Positions 1 through 5,869 of a stretch of DNA of 9,841 bases are shown here, in pieces; positions within the stretch are counted from its first letter, which is position 1, and each line of letters opens with the position of its first letter. The notes beneath the pieces are model-generated. The model saw nothing but the letters and a program-made list of their open reading frames with translations, searched no databases and was not told the DNA's origin. The DNA comes from Synergistaceae bacterium (lineage in GTDB: Bacteria > Synergistota > Synergistia > Synergistales > Aminobacteriaceae). The stretch is from the NCBI GenBank assembly GCA_017458545.1, contig JAFTBA010000172.1, positions 1-9,841 of the forward strand, in the 5' to 3' direction. Both the position numbers and the translations under genes were made by a program.

Positions 1-441
1 ACAGTAATAATCCTCGACAATTCAATAACAGGTATGACAGGACATCAGCAGAACCCCACTACAGGACTCAACATTAAGGGAGATCCTGCAGGAAAGATTG
101 ACCTTGAGAGTCTGTGCAGGGCTATGGGATTCAGGAGGGTTAGAGTTGTTGACCCCTACAACCTGAAGGAATGCGAAGAGGCTTTGAAGGAAGAATTAGC
201 CGCTGATGAGTCGTCAGTGATAATTTCGAGGAGACCGTGCGCATTGCTGAAGTACGTTAAGCATAACCCTCCGCTCAAAGTCAATACGGCCAAGTGCGTA
301 GGGTGCAAATCGTGCATGAAAATAGGGTGTCCTGCTCTGTCGATGAAAAACGGAAAAGCTCATGTTGACGAAACGCTCTGCGTCGGGTGCGGAGTCTGTG
401 AACAGAGATGTAAGTTCGGAGCGTTTGAGGGAGGCGAATAA
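1..441 (+). CDS. iorA: Indolepyruvate:ferredoxin oxidoreductase alpha subunit, C-terminal end (partial)
   Basis: This is the last 146 residues of a gene whose start lies before the window. IorA is the large, thiamine-diphosphate-binding, iron-sulfur subunit that oxidatively decarboxylates aryl-pyruvates (from Trp, Phe, Tyr) to aryl-acetyl-CoA in the cytoplasm and passes electrons to ferredoxin. The fragment opens with the end of the ThDP-binding region, LDNSITGMTGHQQNP, which is typical of IorA. It closes with a double 4Fe-4S ferredoxin domain: cysteines in CxxCxxCxxxxCP at about 295-330 and CxxCxxCxxxC at about 379-411. In the second motif the usual proline after the last cysteine is lysine (CKFGAF). 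The stop at 439-441 lies just before the next gene, whose ribosome site (GGAGG) is inside the iorA end. iorB follows one gene later, confirming the assignment. The identification is firm; only the substrate range is inferred. Confidence 0.96.
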   Translation, partial: TVIILDNSITGMTGHQQNPTTGLNIKGDPAGKIDLESLCRAMGFRRVRVVDPYNLKECEEALKEELAADESSVIISRRPCALLKYVKHNPPLKVNTAKCVGCKSCMKIGCPALSMKNGKAHVDETLCVGCGVCEQRCKFGAFEGGE

Positions 442-442
442 C

Positions 443-829
443 ATGGCTGAAATTGCGAAGGAAAATCAGAATGATGTTTACGTCCGCAAAGATGTTTTTG
501 ACGCACGCATGGACAGAATGGAAATGCTGCTCGAGAAGACTACTGTCGAAATTAAATCGTATGTCGATAAAGCTGTTGGAGAACTCAAAGCAGAAATAAT
601 CCACAACAGGAATGATATACAAGTCTTAAATGCGAGAGTCAATTCTCTGGAAAACACACTTTTCTGGTGGATTGGGGTATTCGGATTAATAGCCGCATTT
701 GCAGTATTCATTCCGCCGATAATAGGGTTCTTCAAGAAAATATTTCAGCCCTCAGTAACCATTGAGGAGATTCAGCGTCTCATTGACACAGCAATCACTA
801 CCCGTTTAAGCGGAGGCGAATCGAAATGA
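443..829 (+). CDS. Small coiled-coil protein with one C-terminal-half membrane helix, between iorA and iorB
   Basis: This is a 128-aa protein of unknown function. Residues about 16-72 are charged with heptad-like spacing of hydrophobics, suggesting a coiled coil. Residues about 73-97 form one strongly hydrophobic segment (starting LFWWIGVFGLIAAF, then two prolines), followed by a basic KK pair and a short amphipathic tail. There is no signal peptide. An upstream in-frame ATG at 362 lies inside iorA. The ATG at 443 is preferred because a GGAGGCG element lies about 8 nt upstream and it starts one base after the iorA stop. The gene ends in an ATGA overlap with iorB, so all three genes are probably translated in series. 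The architecture resembles XhlA-like or DUF1640-like short coiled-coil/TM proteins, but I cannot assign a family. A membrane tether or assembly factor for the oxidoreductase is possible inference only. Confidence 0.85.
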   Translation: MAEIAKENQNDVYVRKDVFDARMDRMEMLLEKTTVEIKSYVDKAVGELKAEIIHNRNDIQVLNARVNSLENTLFWWIGVFGLIAAFAVFIPPIIGFFKKIFQPSVTIEEIQRLIDTAITTRLSGGESK

Positions 830-1401
830 CAACGAAAAACATAATGATAGTCGGTGTAGGAGGACAGGGCAGTGTCTTAGCCAGCAAATTACTCGGTCAT
901 CTCCTGACCTCACAGGGCTATGACGTAAAAGTCTCTGAGGTTCACGGAATGAGTCAGCGCGGAGGCAGCGTAGTAACTTACGTGCGTTACGGGGACAAAG
1001 TATATTCCCCCGTAATCGACAAGGGACAGGCGGATTTCATAGTATCGTTTGAACTCTTAGAGGCTGCAAGATGGATTGAGTACCTCAGCCCCGAAGGTCA
1101 GATCGTAACTTCAACTCAGCAGCTTGACCCTATGCCCGTATTAACAGGAGCGATGACTTACCCCGATAACCTCCTTAATGAGATTCGCACATCGGGCGCA
1201 AAAGTTGACGCGCTCGACTGCTTAAAGCTCGCTGAAAAAGCAGGAAGTTCAAAAGCCGTTAACCTTGTACTGCTCGGAAGGTTATCGCATTATTTTGATG
1301 ATATACCCGTTGAGGCTTGGAACGAAGCAATTACTTCATGTGTTCCTGCGAAATTCCTCGACCTCAACAGAAAAGCGTTTGAATTGGGAAAGAACGCATA
1401 G
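826..1401 (+). CDS. iorB: Indolepyruvate:ferredoxin oxidoreductase beta subunit
   Basis: This 191-aa protein has the usual length for IorB. It is the small gamma-type domain subunit that pairs with IorA to convert aryl-pyruvate, CoA and oxidised ferredoxin to aryl-acetyl-CoA, CO2 and reduced ferredoxin. Diagnostic features are the N-terminal nucleotide-type loop GVGGQG at residues 10-15 and the SEVHGMSQRGG motif at about 37-47, both shared by the gamma domains of 2-oxoacid:ferredoxin oxidoreductases. The start ATG overlaps the stop of the preceding small gene by four bases (ATGA), with GGAGGCG about 10 nt upstream, which points to translational coupling. In most genomes iorA and iorB are directly adjacent; here a 128-aa membrane/coiled-coil gene separates them. 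No frameshift or missing motif is seen. Confidence 0.95.
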   Translation: MTTKNIMIVGVGGQGSVLASKLLGHLLTSQGYDVKVSEVHGMSQRGGSVVTYVRYGDKVYSPVIDKGQADFIVSFELLEAARWIEYLSPEGQIVTSTQQLDPMPVLTGAMTYPDNLLNEIRTSGAKVDALDCLKLAEKAGSSKAVNLVLLGRLSHYFDDIPVEAWNEAITSCVPAKFLDLNRKAFELGKNA

Positions 1402-1428
1402 ATTTAACACAAAGAAGGTTTTATTAGT

Positions 1429-2730
1429 ATGCAGAAGTATTATCAGCCCGAAATTGAGACGATGCCCCATGAGAAAATTCATGAGCTTCAGAACGAACGT
1501 CTGCTTAAACAGGTTCGGCATGTCTGGGATAATGTCCCTTATTACCGCAGGAAAATGCAGGAAAAAGGTTTAACCCCTGACGACATTAAATCGCAGGACG
1601 ATTTACACCTGTTACCGTTCCTGACGAAAGCAGATCTCCGTAACGCATACCCTTACGGCCTCATGGGTAAGCCCCTCAAAGACTGTGTGCGCATTCAGTC
1701 GACCTCAGGCACAACAGGCCAGAGAGTTGTAGCGTTTTACACTCAGAACGATTTACACATCTGGGAAACAATGTGCGCGCGTGCAATCGTTGCGGCAGGA
1801 GGAAGCAATGAGGATGTTGTACAGGTCTCATACGGTTACGGCCTGTTCACCGGAGGGCCGGGACTCAACGGTGGGAGTCATCTCGTAGGTTCACTTACTA
1901 TCCCTGCTTCATCGGGTAACACTGACAGGCAGATTATGTTCATCAAGGATTTGTCGGCAACAATTTTATGCTGTACACCGAGTTACGCTGCATTTATCGG
2001 TGAACGCATGAAGGAAATGGGAATGACACCCGATGATATACCGTTAAAGGCCGGGATTTTCGGTGCTGAGGCTTGGAGCGAGAGCATGAGGCGAGATATT
2101 GAGGCAACAATGGGAATTAAGGCTTACGATATTTACGGGCTGACTGAATTATGCGGTCCCGGTGTTTCGTTTGAATGCTCCGACCAGAAAGGTATGCACA
2201 TCAATGAGGATTACTTCATTGCCGAGATAATTGACCCCGAAACAGGCGAGGTATTACCCGAAGGAAGCACGGGTGAATTAGTCTTCACTACTCTCGAAAA
2301 AGAAGCGTTCCCGTTAATACGTTACAGGACGCGCGACATTACGAGCCTCACTCATGAACCCTGCCCCTGCGGAAGGACTCACGTCCGCATGACTAAGTTA
2401 AAGGGCAGGACTGACGACATGCTCATCATCAGGGGCGTTAATGTCTTCCCGTCACAGATTGAGACGGTATTATTGAATCAGGGTTATCCTGCTAACTACC
2501 AGATTATTGTTGACAGGGTGAACAACACTGACACGCTCGATGTGAGGGTTGAAATGACTCCCGAAATGTTCACGGATAATCTCGGTGTTGTCAATCAGCG
2601 TCAGGCCAAACTCGTTGAAGGTCTGCGCTCAATGCTCGGCCTCACTGCTAAAGTTACGTTGGTTGCTCCTAAAACGATAGTACGTTCTGAGGGCAAAGCA
2701 GTCAGAGTAATCGACAACAGAAAAATATAG
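1429..2730 (+). CDS. paaK: Phenylacetate-CoA ligase family, AMP-forming
   Basis: This 433-aa member of the adenylate-forming superfamily has the usual PaaK length. It activates phenylacetate or related aryl acids (probably indoleacetate too) with ATP and CoA, via an acyl-AMP. Visible motifs are the P-loop-like STSGTTGQ (residues 91-98), DIYGLTE (234-240), TGEL (281-284), RYRTRD (298-303), the hinge region KGRTDDMLIIRG (325-336) and a C-terminal SEGKAVRV with the likely catalytic lysine at about 423. PCPCGRTH (311-318) is a cysteine pair common in this family. The start has AAAGAAGG about 10 nt upstream. Its place directly after iorB is the conserved arrangement in anaerobic amino-acid fermenters. 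There the enzyme acts on the same aryl-acetyl-CoA pool, either to recapture free acid or to release it. The direction in vivo is inference. Confidence 0.93.
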   Translation: MQKYYQPEIETMPHEKIHELQNERLLKQVRHVWDNVPYYRRKMQEKGLTPDDIKSQDDLHLLPFLTKADLRNAYPYGLMGKPLKDCVRIQSTSGTTGQRVVAFYTQNDLHIWETMCARAIVAAGGSNEDVVQVSYGYGLFTGGPGLNGGSHLVGSLTIPASSGNTDRQIMFIKDLSATILCCTPSYAAFIGERMKEMGMTPDDIPLKAGIFGAEAWSESMRRDIEATMGIKAYDIYGLTELCGPGVSFECSDQKGMHINEDYFIAEIIDPETGEVLPEGSTGELVFTTLEKEAFPLIRYRTRDITSLTHEPCPCGRTHVRMTKLKGRTDDMLIIRGVNVFPSQIETVLLNQGYPANYQIIVDRVNNTDTLDVRVEMTPEMFTDNLGVVNQRQAKLVEGLRSMLGLTAKVTLVAPKTIVRSEGKAVRVIDNRKI

Positions 2731-2745
2731 AAAGGGTGAATCGTT

Positions 2746-3180
2746 ATGAGCGTTAAACAGATTTCTGTATTCCTTGAGAACCGCCCCGGCTGCCTTCACG
2801 AAATGACTAAGGCACTTGCGGACGCGAATATAGATTTGCGCGGATTATCGCTCGCTGAGACGAGTGATTTCGGAATAGTGAGGCTTATTGTTGATGATGT
2901 AATGGGAACTGCAAACACTTTGAGGAACGCAGGTTTTGTAGCGAGCCTCACCGATGTTTTAGCGGTTGAAGTCCCTAACGTACCCGGCGGATTGAACAGG
3001 GTGTTAGAGATTCTTGACGGAGCAGGAGTGAACGTTGAATACATGTACGCTATACTGGGCAATAAGAAGTCAGATACTGCTTATATGATATTCAGGGTGA
3101 ACGACAACACGAAAGCATCATCAGCGCTTTCGGGTTCTGGAGTGAAGATTATGGGAGCTGAGGAGCTTTCGGCACTGTAA
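2746..3180 (+). CDS. Tandem ACT-domain protein (amino-acid-binding), operon-linked
   Basis: This 144-aa protein consists of two consecutive ACT domains, roughly residues 4-66 and 70-140, with no catalytic domain. The first carries the typical ACT turn LENRPGCLHEMTKALADANI, where the ligand-contacting glycine lies between strand 1 and helix 1. The second begins VEVPNVPGGLNRVLEIL. Stand-alone double ACT proteins of this kind bind amino acids, and they recur downstream of iorAB/paaK in anaerobes. A sensor or allosteric partner for aromatic amino-acid catabolism is therefore reasonable inference, but no partner is shown. The gene starts 15 bases after the paaK stop with GAAAGGGTGA upstream, and it is the last gene before an intrinsic terminator. 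A diverged paralogue lies immediately downstream. Confidence 0.9.
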   Translation: MSVKQISVFLENRPGCLHEMTKALADANIDLRGLSLAETSDFGIVRLIVDDVMGTANTLRNAGFVASLTDVLAVEVPNVPGGLNRVLEILDGAGVNVEYMYAILGNKKSDTAYMIFRVNDNTKASSALSGSGVKIMGAEELSAL

Positions 3181-3205
3181 GAGAGGAGCATACCCTCTGA
3201 CTGAT

Positions 3206-3240
3206 GGGGCTGTTGCTTTGGGAGTAACAGCTCTTTTTCT
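3206..3240 (+). terminator. Rho-independent terminator of the iorAB-paaK-ACT operon
   Basis: A 10-bp stem (arms 3207-3216 and 3224-3233, with two G-U pairs) encloses a 7-nt loop and is followed directly by TTTTTCT. A smaller hairpin (AGAGG/CCTCT, 3182-3198) precedes it. It separates the operon from the ACT paralogue. Confidence 0.85.
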
Positions 3241-3263
3241 GCGCGTTAATTTTGCTTTGACTG

Positions 3264-3280
3264 TATAATCTTGTCGGAGG
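3264..3280 (+). promoter_or_regulatory. Possible -10 box and ribosome site for the second ACT gene
   Basis: A consensus TATAAT at 3264-3269 lies between the operon terminator and the second ACT gene. The -35 position at 17-bp spacing (GCGCGT) is not recognisable, so the promoter is tentative. GGAGG at 3276-3280 is the ribosome site, with an unusually long 13-nt spacer to the ATG at 3294. If the -10 is used, the transcript would start almost at the ribosome site. Confidence 0.4.
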
Positions 3281-3293
3281 TGCTTAAAATTTC

Positions 3294-3743
3294 ATGAGCA
3301 TAAAGCAAATTTCTGTGATACTTGATGAACAGTCAGGTAGTCTGAGTGAGATGACGAAAGTTCTTGCTGATAAGAATGTTGAGATGAGGGCATTAACATT
3401 TCACGAGGCAGGGAATTTCAGCGTTGCCCGAATAATTGTCGATAATGTTTTGTGGGCATCATCTGCGTTATGGCAGGCAGGTTTTACAGCTGACACTGCA
3501 GATGTAACGGCAGTAGAGATTCCCGATAAGGACGGCGGACTTTCTTGTGTGCTTAATGTAATTGAGAGGGCAGGGATCGGAATCAAATATATGTATCCTG
3601 TACTGAGCCGTAAGAAAACTGTTTCATCAGGCGGAGGAATGCCGGTACTTGTTTTCAGGTTTAACGATGATGTTAAGGCAGCAGATGTTCTCAAGGCTGA
3701 AGGTATAAGGGTATTGGGACAGGGTGAACTTTCAGCACTGTAG
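3294..3743 (+). CDS. Tandem ACT-domain protein, diverged paralogue of the preceding one
   Basis: This 149-aa protein has two ACT domains and aligns end to end with the gene at 2746-3180. By eye, about 51 of the first 110 positions are identical, including MS-KQIS at the start, EMTK, LAD, AGF, AVE-P, GGL, YMY and a shared ELSAL end. It differs by a five-residue glycine-rich insertion (SSGGG) before the last strands. In the first domain, the NRPGC turn of its sister has become EQSGS, keeping the key glycine but losing the proline. That suggests changed ligand preference. It has its own ribosome site, and an intrinsic terminator separates it from the operon, so it is probably transcribed on its own or by read-through. 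The function is presumably amino-acid sensing; the partner is unknown. Confidence 0.88.
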   Translation: MSIKQISVILDEQSGSLSEMTKVLADKNVEMRALTFHEAGNFSVARIIVDNVLWASSALWQAGFTADTADVTAVEIPDKDGGLSCVLNVIERAGIGIKYMYPVLSRKKTVSSGGGMPVLVFRFNDDVKAADVLKAEGIRVLGQGELSAL

Positions 3744-3746
3744 GAA

Positions 3747-3780
3747 TATAATTAGCGTTAAAATTTCAGAGTTCAGGAGG
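3747..3780 (+). promoter_or_regulatory. Possible -10 box and ribosome site for the secreted-protein gene
   Basis: TATAAT at 3747-3752 follows the ACT stop, with only a weak -35 candidate (TGAACT at about 3725). AGGAGG at 3775-3780 precedes the ATG at 3794 by 13 nt, again a long spacer. It may simply be part of a bicistronic transcript with the ACT gene. Confidence 0.35.
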
Positions 3781-3793
3781 TTTATTTATTATC

Positions 3794-4144
3794 ATGAAGA
3801 GCATTAAGTTTCGTTGTGTTTTGGCGTTAATCTTTGTAATTGCGTTTGCTGTTTCGGCGTTTGGAGGTGCGCAGGATTTTACGCTTGTCAACAACACGGG
3901 GCGTGATATATACGTTATCAACATCAGCCCCACGAAGACAAACGATTGGGAAGAAGATATACTCGGTTCAGATATTCTTGAGAACGGTGACTCGGTAACG
4001 GTACATTTCGGACTTGGAGAGACAAGGTACTGGGACATTCAGGCTATATTCAAGGACGAGACATCAATATCGTGGTACAACATTGACCTTCTCGAAACCT
4101 ACAAAGTAACACTGAACAGTGATGCTACTGCAACGATCGAATAA
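3794..4144 (+). CDS. Small secreted protein with a predicted beta-rich domain
   Basis: This 116-aa protein has a clear Sec signal peptide: basic start MKSIKFR, hydrophobic stretch at about 8-20, and a small-residue cleavage region SAFGGAQ, giving a mature protein of about 90 residues. There is no lipobox cysteine, and the mature part contains no cysteine at all. The mature part reads as alternating strands around FTLVNNTGRDIYVINISP, then DWEEDILGSDILENGDSVTVHF. I recognise this pattern from small periplasmic domains found in many bacteria, often with no assigned function or with misleading annotation. I infer a beta-sandwich-like periplasmic or surface protein. It follows the ACT gene by 50 bp on the same strand, but nothing ties it functionally to that gene. 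A strong terminator follows. Confidence 0.82.
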   Translation: MKSIKFRCVLALIFVIAFAVSAFGGAQDFTLVNNTGRDIYVINISPTKTNDWEEDILGSDILENGDSVTVHFGLGETRYWDIQAIFKDETSISWYNIDLLETYKVTLNSDATATIE

Positions 4145-4181
4145 CTGACGGATATAAGCTGAGTTTTTCGTGAACAACAAT

Positions 4182-4225
4182 AAAAATCCCTCCCCTGAAA
4201 TTTAAGGAGAGGGATTAATTTTTTT
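4182..4225. terminator. Bidirectional intrinsic terminator between convergent genes
   Basis: AATCCCTC and GAGGGATT form a perfect 8-bp stem, extended inward by CCT/AGG after one mismatch, with an 8-nt loop. Seven T residues follow on the plus strand and five A residues precede it. It can therefore stop both the secreted-protein transcript and the minus-strand transcript, whose last codon abuts it. Confidence 0.9.
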
Positions 4226-4697
4226 ACTCACATTTTGATATTGCGTCCTCAGCGGTTGCGCCTTTGAACATAATATCCAGCATACCTGGAGCATATCGGT
4301 CAAACATTACTGACGGAATGATTATGCTTCCCTTAACGACTTCCTCAGAGGGTGTAACCCCGTCGCAGTCAACAAATACCTTGTAGCGCACTTCCCCGTC
4401 GCTAACGTCGAGTTCAAAGTTACCGTTTCTGAGGCCGTAATTAGCGCGGCAAATGAACTCAGCCATTTCCCTCATTACGTCACTGTCATCGGAATCCGCC
4501 TCGATGGGGGAGATTGCATAGACCACATAGGAATCTTCTCTCACGGGAATGAAATACCTGAGATGTTTTAATTTGCTCTCGATACTAACTCCGAACGTGA
4601 AGACCCCGCGCTCATCGTCAAAATCAAACTTCCAGTCGTCTCCGACAAGGAAAGACCTTATGATTTCAACAATTTCATCCGAATACTCTGCGGCCAT
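4224..4697 (-). CDS. YbjN-domain protein
   Basis: This 157-aa cytoplasmic protein has no signal or membrane segment. The C-terminal half, FICRANYGLRNGNFELD then VSDGEVRYK (about residues 81-106), is the hallmark of the YbjN family. It is followed by a conserved V-PSEEVV and a closing helix containing MFDRYAPGMLDIM. The fold resembles type III secretion chaperones, and E. coli YbjN is linked to stress and motility regulation; the exact biochemical role is unknown. The N-terminal third (EIVEIIRSFL, DDWKFDFDDERGVFTFGV) also fits. The start is supported by AAAGGAG (minus strand, 4709-4715), 11 nt upstream. The protein is acidic. It ends at the shared terminator and is preceded on the same strand by the XRE-cupin gene, 177 bp away, so co-transcription is uncertain. 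Confidence 0.82.
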   Translation of the reverse strand: MAAEYSDEIVEIIRSFLVGDDWKFDFDDERGVFTFGVSIESKLKHLRYFIPVREDSYVVYAISPIEADSDDSDVMREMAEFICRANYGLRNGNFELDVSDGEVRYKVFVDCDGVTPSEEVVKGSIIIPSVMFDRYAPGMLDIMFKGATAEDAISKCE

Positions 4698-4778
4698 TTC
4701 TGCGTCGACTCCTTTGCGAAAAATTCTGTTACGGCCAATATAATATCACAAGTCCTTTATCCGTTACTGAAAACTTAT

Positions 4779-4796
4779 AAAAAGTTGTAAAACAAC
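4779..4796 (-). terminator. Weak candidate terminator downstream of the XRE-cupin gene
   Basis: Read on the minus strand, GTTGT-TTT-ACAAC is a perfect 5-bp hairpin followed by TTTTTAT. The stem is short and AT-rich, extended only by G-U pairs, so efficiency would be low. It lies about 80 bp after the XRE-cupin stop and upstream of the YbjN gene. Confidence 0.35.
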
Positions 4797-4874
4797 CCTT
4801 ATGTTAAAGGATTTTTTGTTCTGAATATTTATCGTTCCCCTTTCTTAAAGCTATAACTTTTTCTTAACTGTTTC

Positions 4875-5516
4875 TCAGCCCTCGTAATAAGTGATGTTGA
4901 ACATGAGAAGATCATCATCAGTTTTGTTGGCGTAAGTATGCTTTTTGTTAGCGAGGAAACGTAAGGCTTCACCCTTTCCGATTTCGTAGGTCTCATTATC
5001 GAGAATGAGAGTGAATGTGCCTTCAATGACCATGATGTACTTCCAGACTTTTTCGCCGTGTGGTTTTTCGGGAATTTCGGTATGTGGAGCGATACGTGTT
5101 CTGAAGATTTCGAGCGACGTGTTTATGTCGTACTTGAAGATTTCCTGAAGGTCAACGTCTTTATGATTTGAGCGTTCCTGATTTTTTACGACCTCAATGA
5201 ATTTGTCGGGGACTTTGAGCAGGGACGGGAGCGAAACTCTGATGCCGTCGCATATTTTGTGGAGGACGGCTACAGTGGGGCATTTTCTTCCGCGCTCAAT
5301 GTCGCTGAGCATACTTTTGCTGACAGTGCTTCGGGCCGAAACGTCATCGAGTGAGAAACCGCGTTCAAGTCTTGCGCGTTTCAGGTTGATTCCGATTGTA
5401 CGGGTCATTTCTTCTGTGTCAGTAAGTTTTATTTCTGTTTTTAACTCATTAGGATATATATTTTTCATTTGAATTTGCACATGAATGCCCCTGACTTTAA
5501 GTATGAGCAGGAGCAT
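4875..5516 (-). CDS. XRE-family transcriptional regulator with C-terminal cupin domain
   Basis: This 213-aa protein has an N-terminal extension (1-36), a helix-turn-helix of the XRE type at about 41-97 (IGINLKRARLERGFSLDDVS, then STVSKSMLSDIERGRKCPTV) and a cupin domain at about 142-212. The cupin carries PHGEKVWKYIMVIEGTFTL, then G-G-A-RF and a KHTY histidine that could help bind a small ligand or metal. Such proteins are repressors or activators whose cupin senses an effector, often in amino-acid or polyamine metabolism; this effector is unknown. The start at 5516 is chosen for a strong AGGAGG (minus strand, 5525-5530) at 8-nt spacing. The HTH itself would start more typically from the Met at 5408 (177 aa), which has only a weak ribosome site. 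A Met at 5468 has none. The divergent promoter region next door makes autoregulation likely. Confidence 0.87.
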   Translation of the reverse strand: MLLLILKVRGIHVQIQMKNIYPNELKTEIKLTDTEEMTRTIGINLKRARLERGFSLDDVSARSTVSKSMLSDIERGRKCPTVAVLHKICDGIRVSLPSLLKVPDKFIEVVKNQERSNHKDVDLQEIFKYDINTSLEIFRTRIAPHTEIPEKPHGEKVWKYIMVIEGTFTLILDNETYEIGKGEALRFLANKKHTYANKTDDDLLMFNITYYEG

Positions 5517-5524
5517 GAATGCGC

Positions 5525-5554
5525 CCTCCTTTTTTGAATTTTTTGTTAATTATA
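5525..5554 (-). promoter_or_regulatory. -10 box and ribosome site of the XRE-cupin gene
   Basis: On the minus strand, TATAAT (5549-5554) lies about 20 nt upstream of AGGAGG (5525-5530), which is 8 nt from the ATG at 5516. The -35 at 17-bp spacing (TAAAGC) is poor. The GTCTG/CAGAC dyad at 5580-5600 lies just upstream of it, a plausible operator position. The ribosome site is the main argument for the long start. Confidence 0.5.
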
Positions 5555-5802
5555 TATTGCCTTGCGAATTAGCTTTATTGTCTGCTAACAATAAACAGAC
5601 CTTTTTCATATTTCGGATTACTGAAATTTTTTTTAACACCTTTGTGAAATATTATACATGATTTGTATTTAATTCTATCTCTTTTGAGGTTCAATATTCA
5701 ATAATAGTAATTTATTATCTTCATTTGTGAGCGTAAAATCAAATATGCTCATAATTATTTTAAGCATTCATGTGATAAAGATGATATAAAATTCAGCTTT
5801 CT

Positions 5803-5835
5803 ATGCACTGAAATATCAGTGTATCAGGATATAAT
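5803..5835 (+). promoter_or_regulatory. Candidate promoter with overlapping palindrome upstream of the glycosyltransferase
   Basis: TATAAT at 5830-5835 pairs with CTGAAA (5808-5813, four of six matches to TTGACA) at 16-bp spacing. A near-perfect dyad spans 5803-5824: CACTGA-AATA-TCAGTG with two further pairs outside a G-T. It covers the -35 and reaches towards the -10, as a repressor operator would. The binding protein is unknown; the divergent XRE-cupin regulator is one candidate by position only. Confidence 0.5.
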
Positions 5836-5851
5836 ATACACGAAAAAATTT

Positions 5852-5861
5852 AAGGAAGGAG
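5852..5861 (+). promoter_or_regulatory. Ribosome site that fixes a TTG start for the glycosyltransferase
   Basis: AAGGAAGGAG lies 8 nt before the TTG at 5870. The longer reading from the GTG at 5819 has no ribosome site and would place the probable -10 box inside the coding sequence. The TTG start gives MILAAITTCKRKP, a normal family 2 glycosyltransferase beginning. Confidence 0.75.
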
Positions 5862-5869
5862 ACTGTAAT

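Larger units (their letters stand above)
5517..5869. other. AT-rich divergent intergenic region with several inverted repeats
   Basis: About 350 bp separate the XRE-cupin gene and the glycosyltransferase. No credible ORF was found. It is strongly AT-rich and holds several dyads: GTCTG/CAGAC (5580-5600), overlapping ATTGT/ACAAT, ATACA/TGTAT (5654-5668), TGAGC/GCTCA (5727-5750) and CACTGA/TCAGTG (5806-5821). It also contains both divergent promoters. A small RNA cannot be excluded, but no terminator-like structure was seen. Confidence 0.6.

Noticed and set aside
362..829. Longer start of the small coiled-coil gene at 362
   Set aside because: This start lies inside the iorA iron-sulfur region with no ribosome site. 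The ATG at 443 has GGAGGCG and lies next to the iorA stop.
443..829. Phage holin-associated XhlA-like protein
   Set aside because: The shape is similar, but there is no phage gene nearby and the gene is coupled to metabolic enzyme genes, so the family name would mislead.
3257..3269. TTGACT directly before TATAAT read as a promoter pair
   Set aside because: Only one base separates the hexamers, so they cannot act as a -35/-10 pair.
5819..5869. GTG start at 5819 for the glycosyltransferase
   Set aside because: It has no ribosome site, overlaps the palindrome and probable -10 box, and adds residues foreign to the family. The TTG at 5870 fits better.
5517..5869. CRISPR array, tRNA or insertion-sequence end in the long spacer
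   Set aside because: No regularly spaced direct repeats, cloverleaf or paired terminal repeats were seen; the dyads differ from one another.
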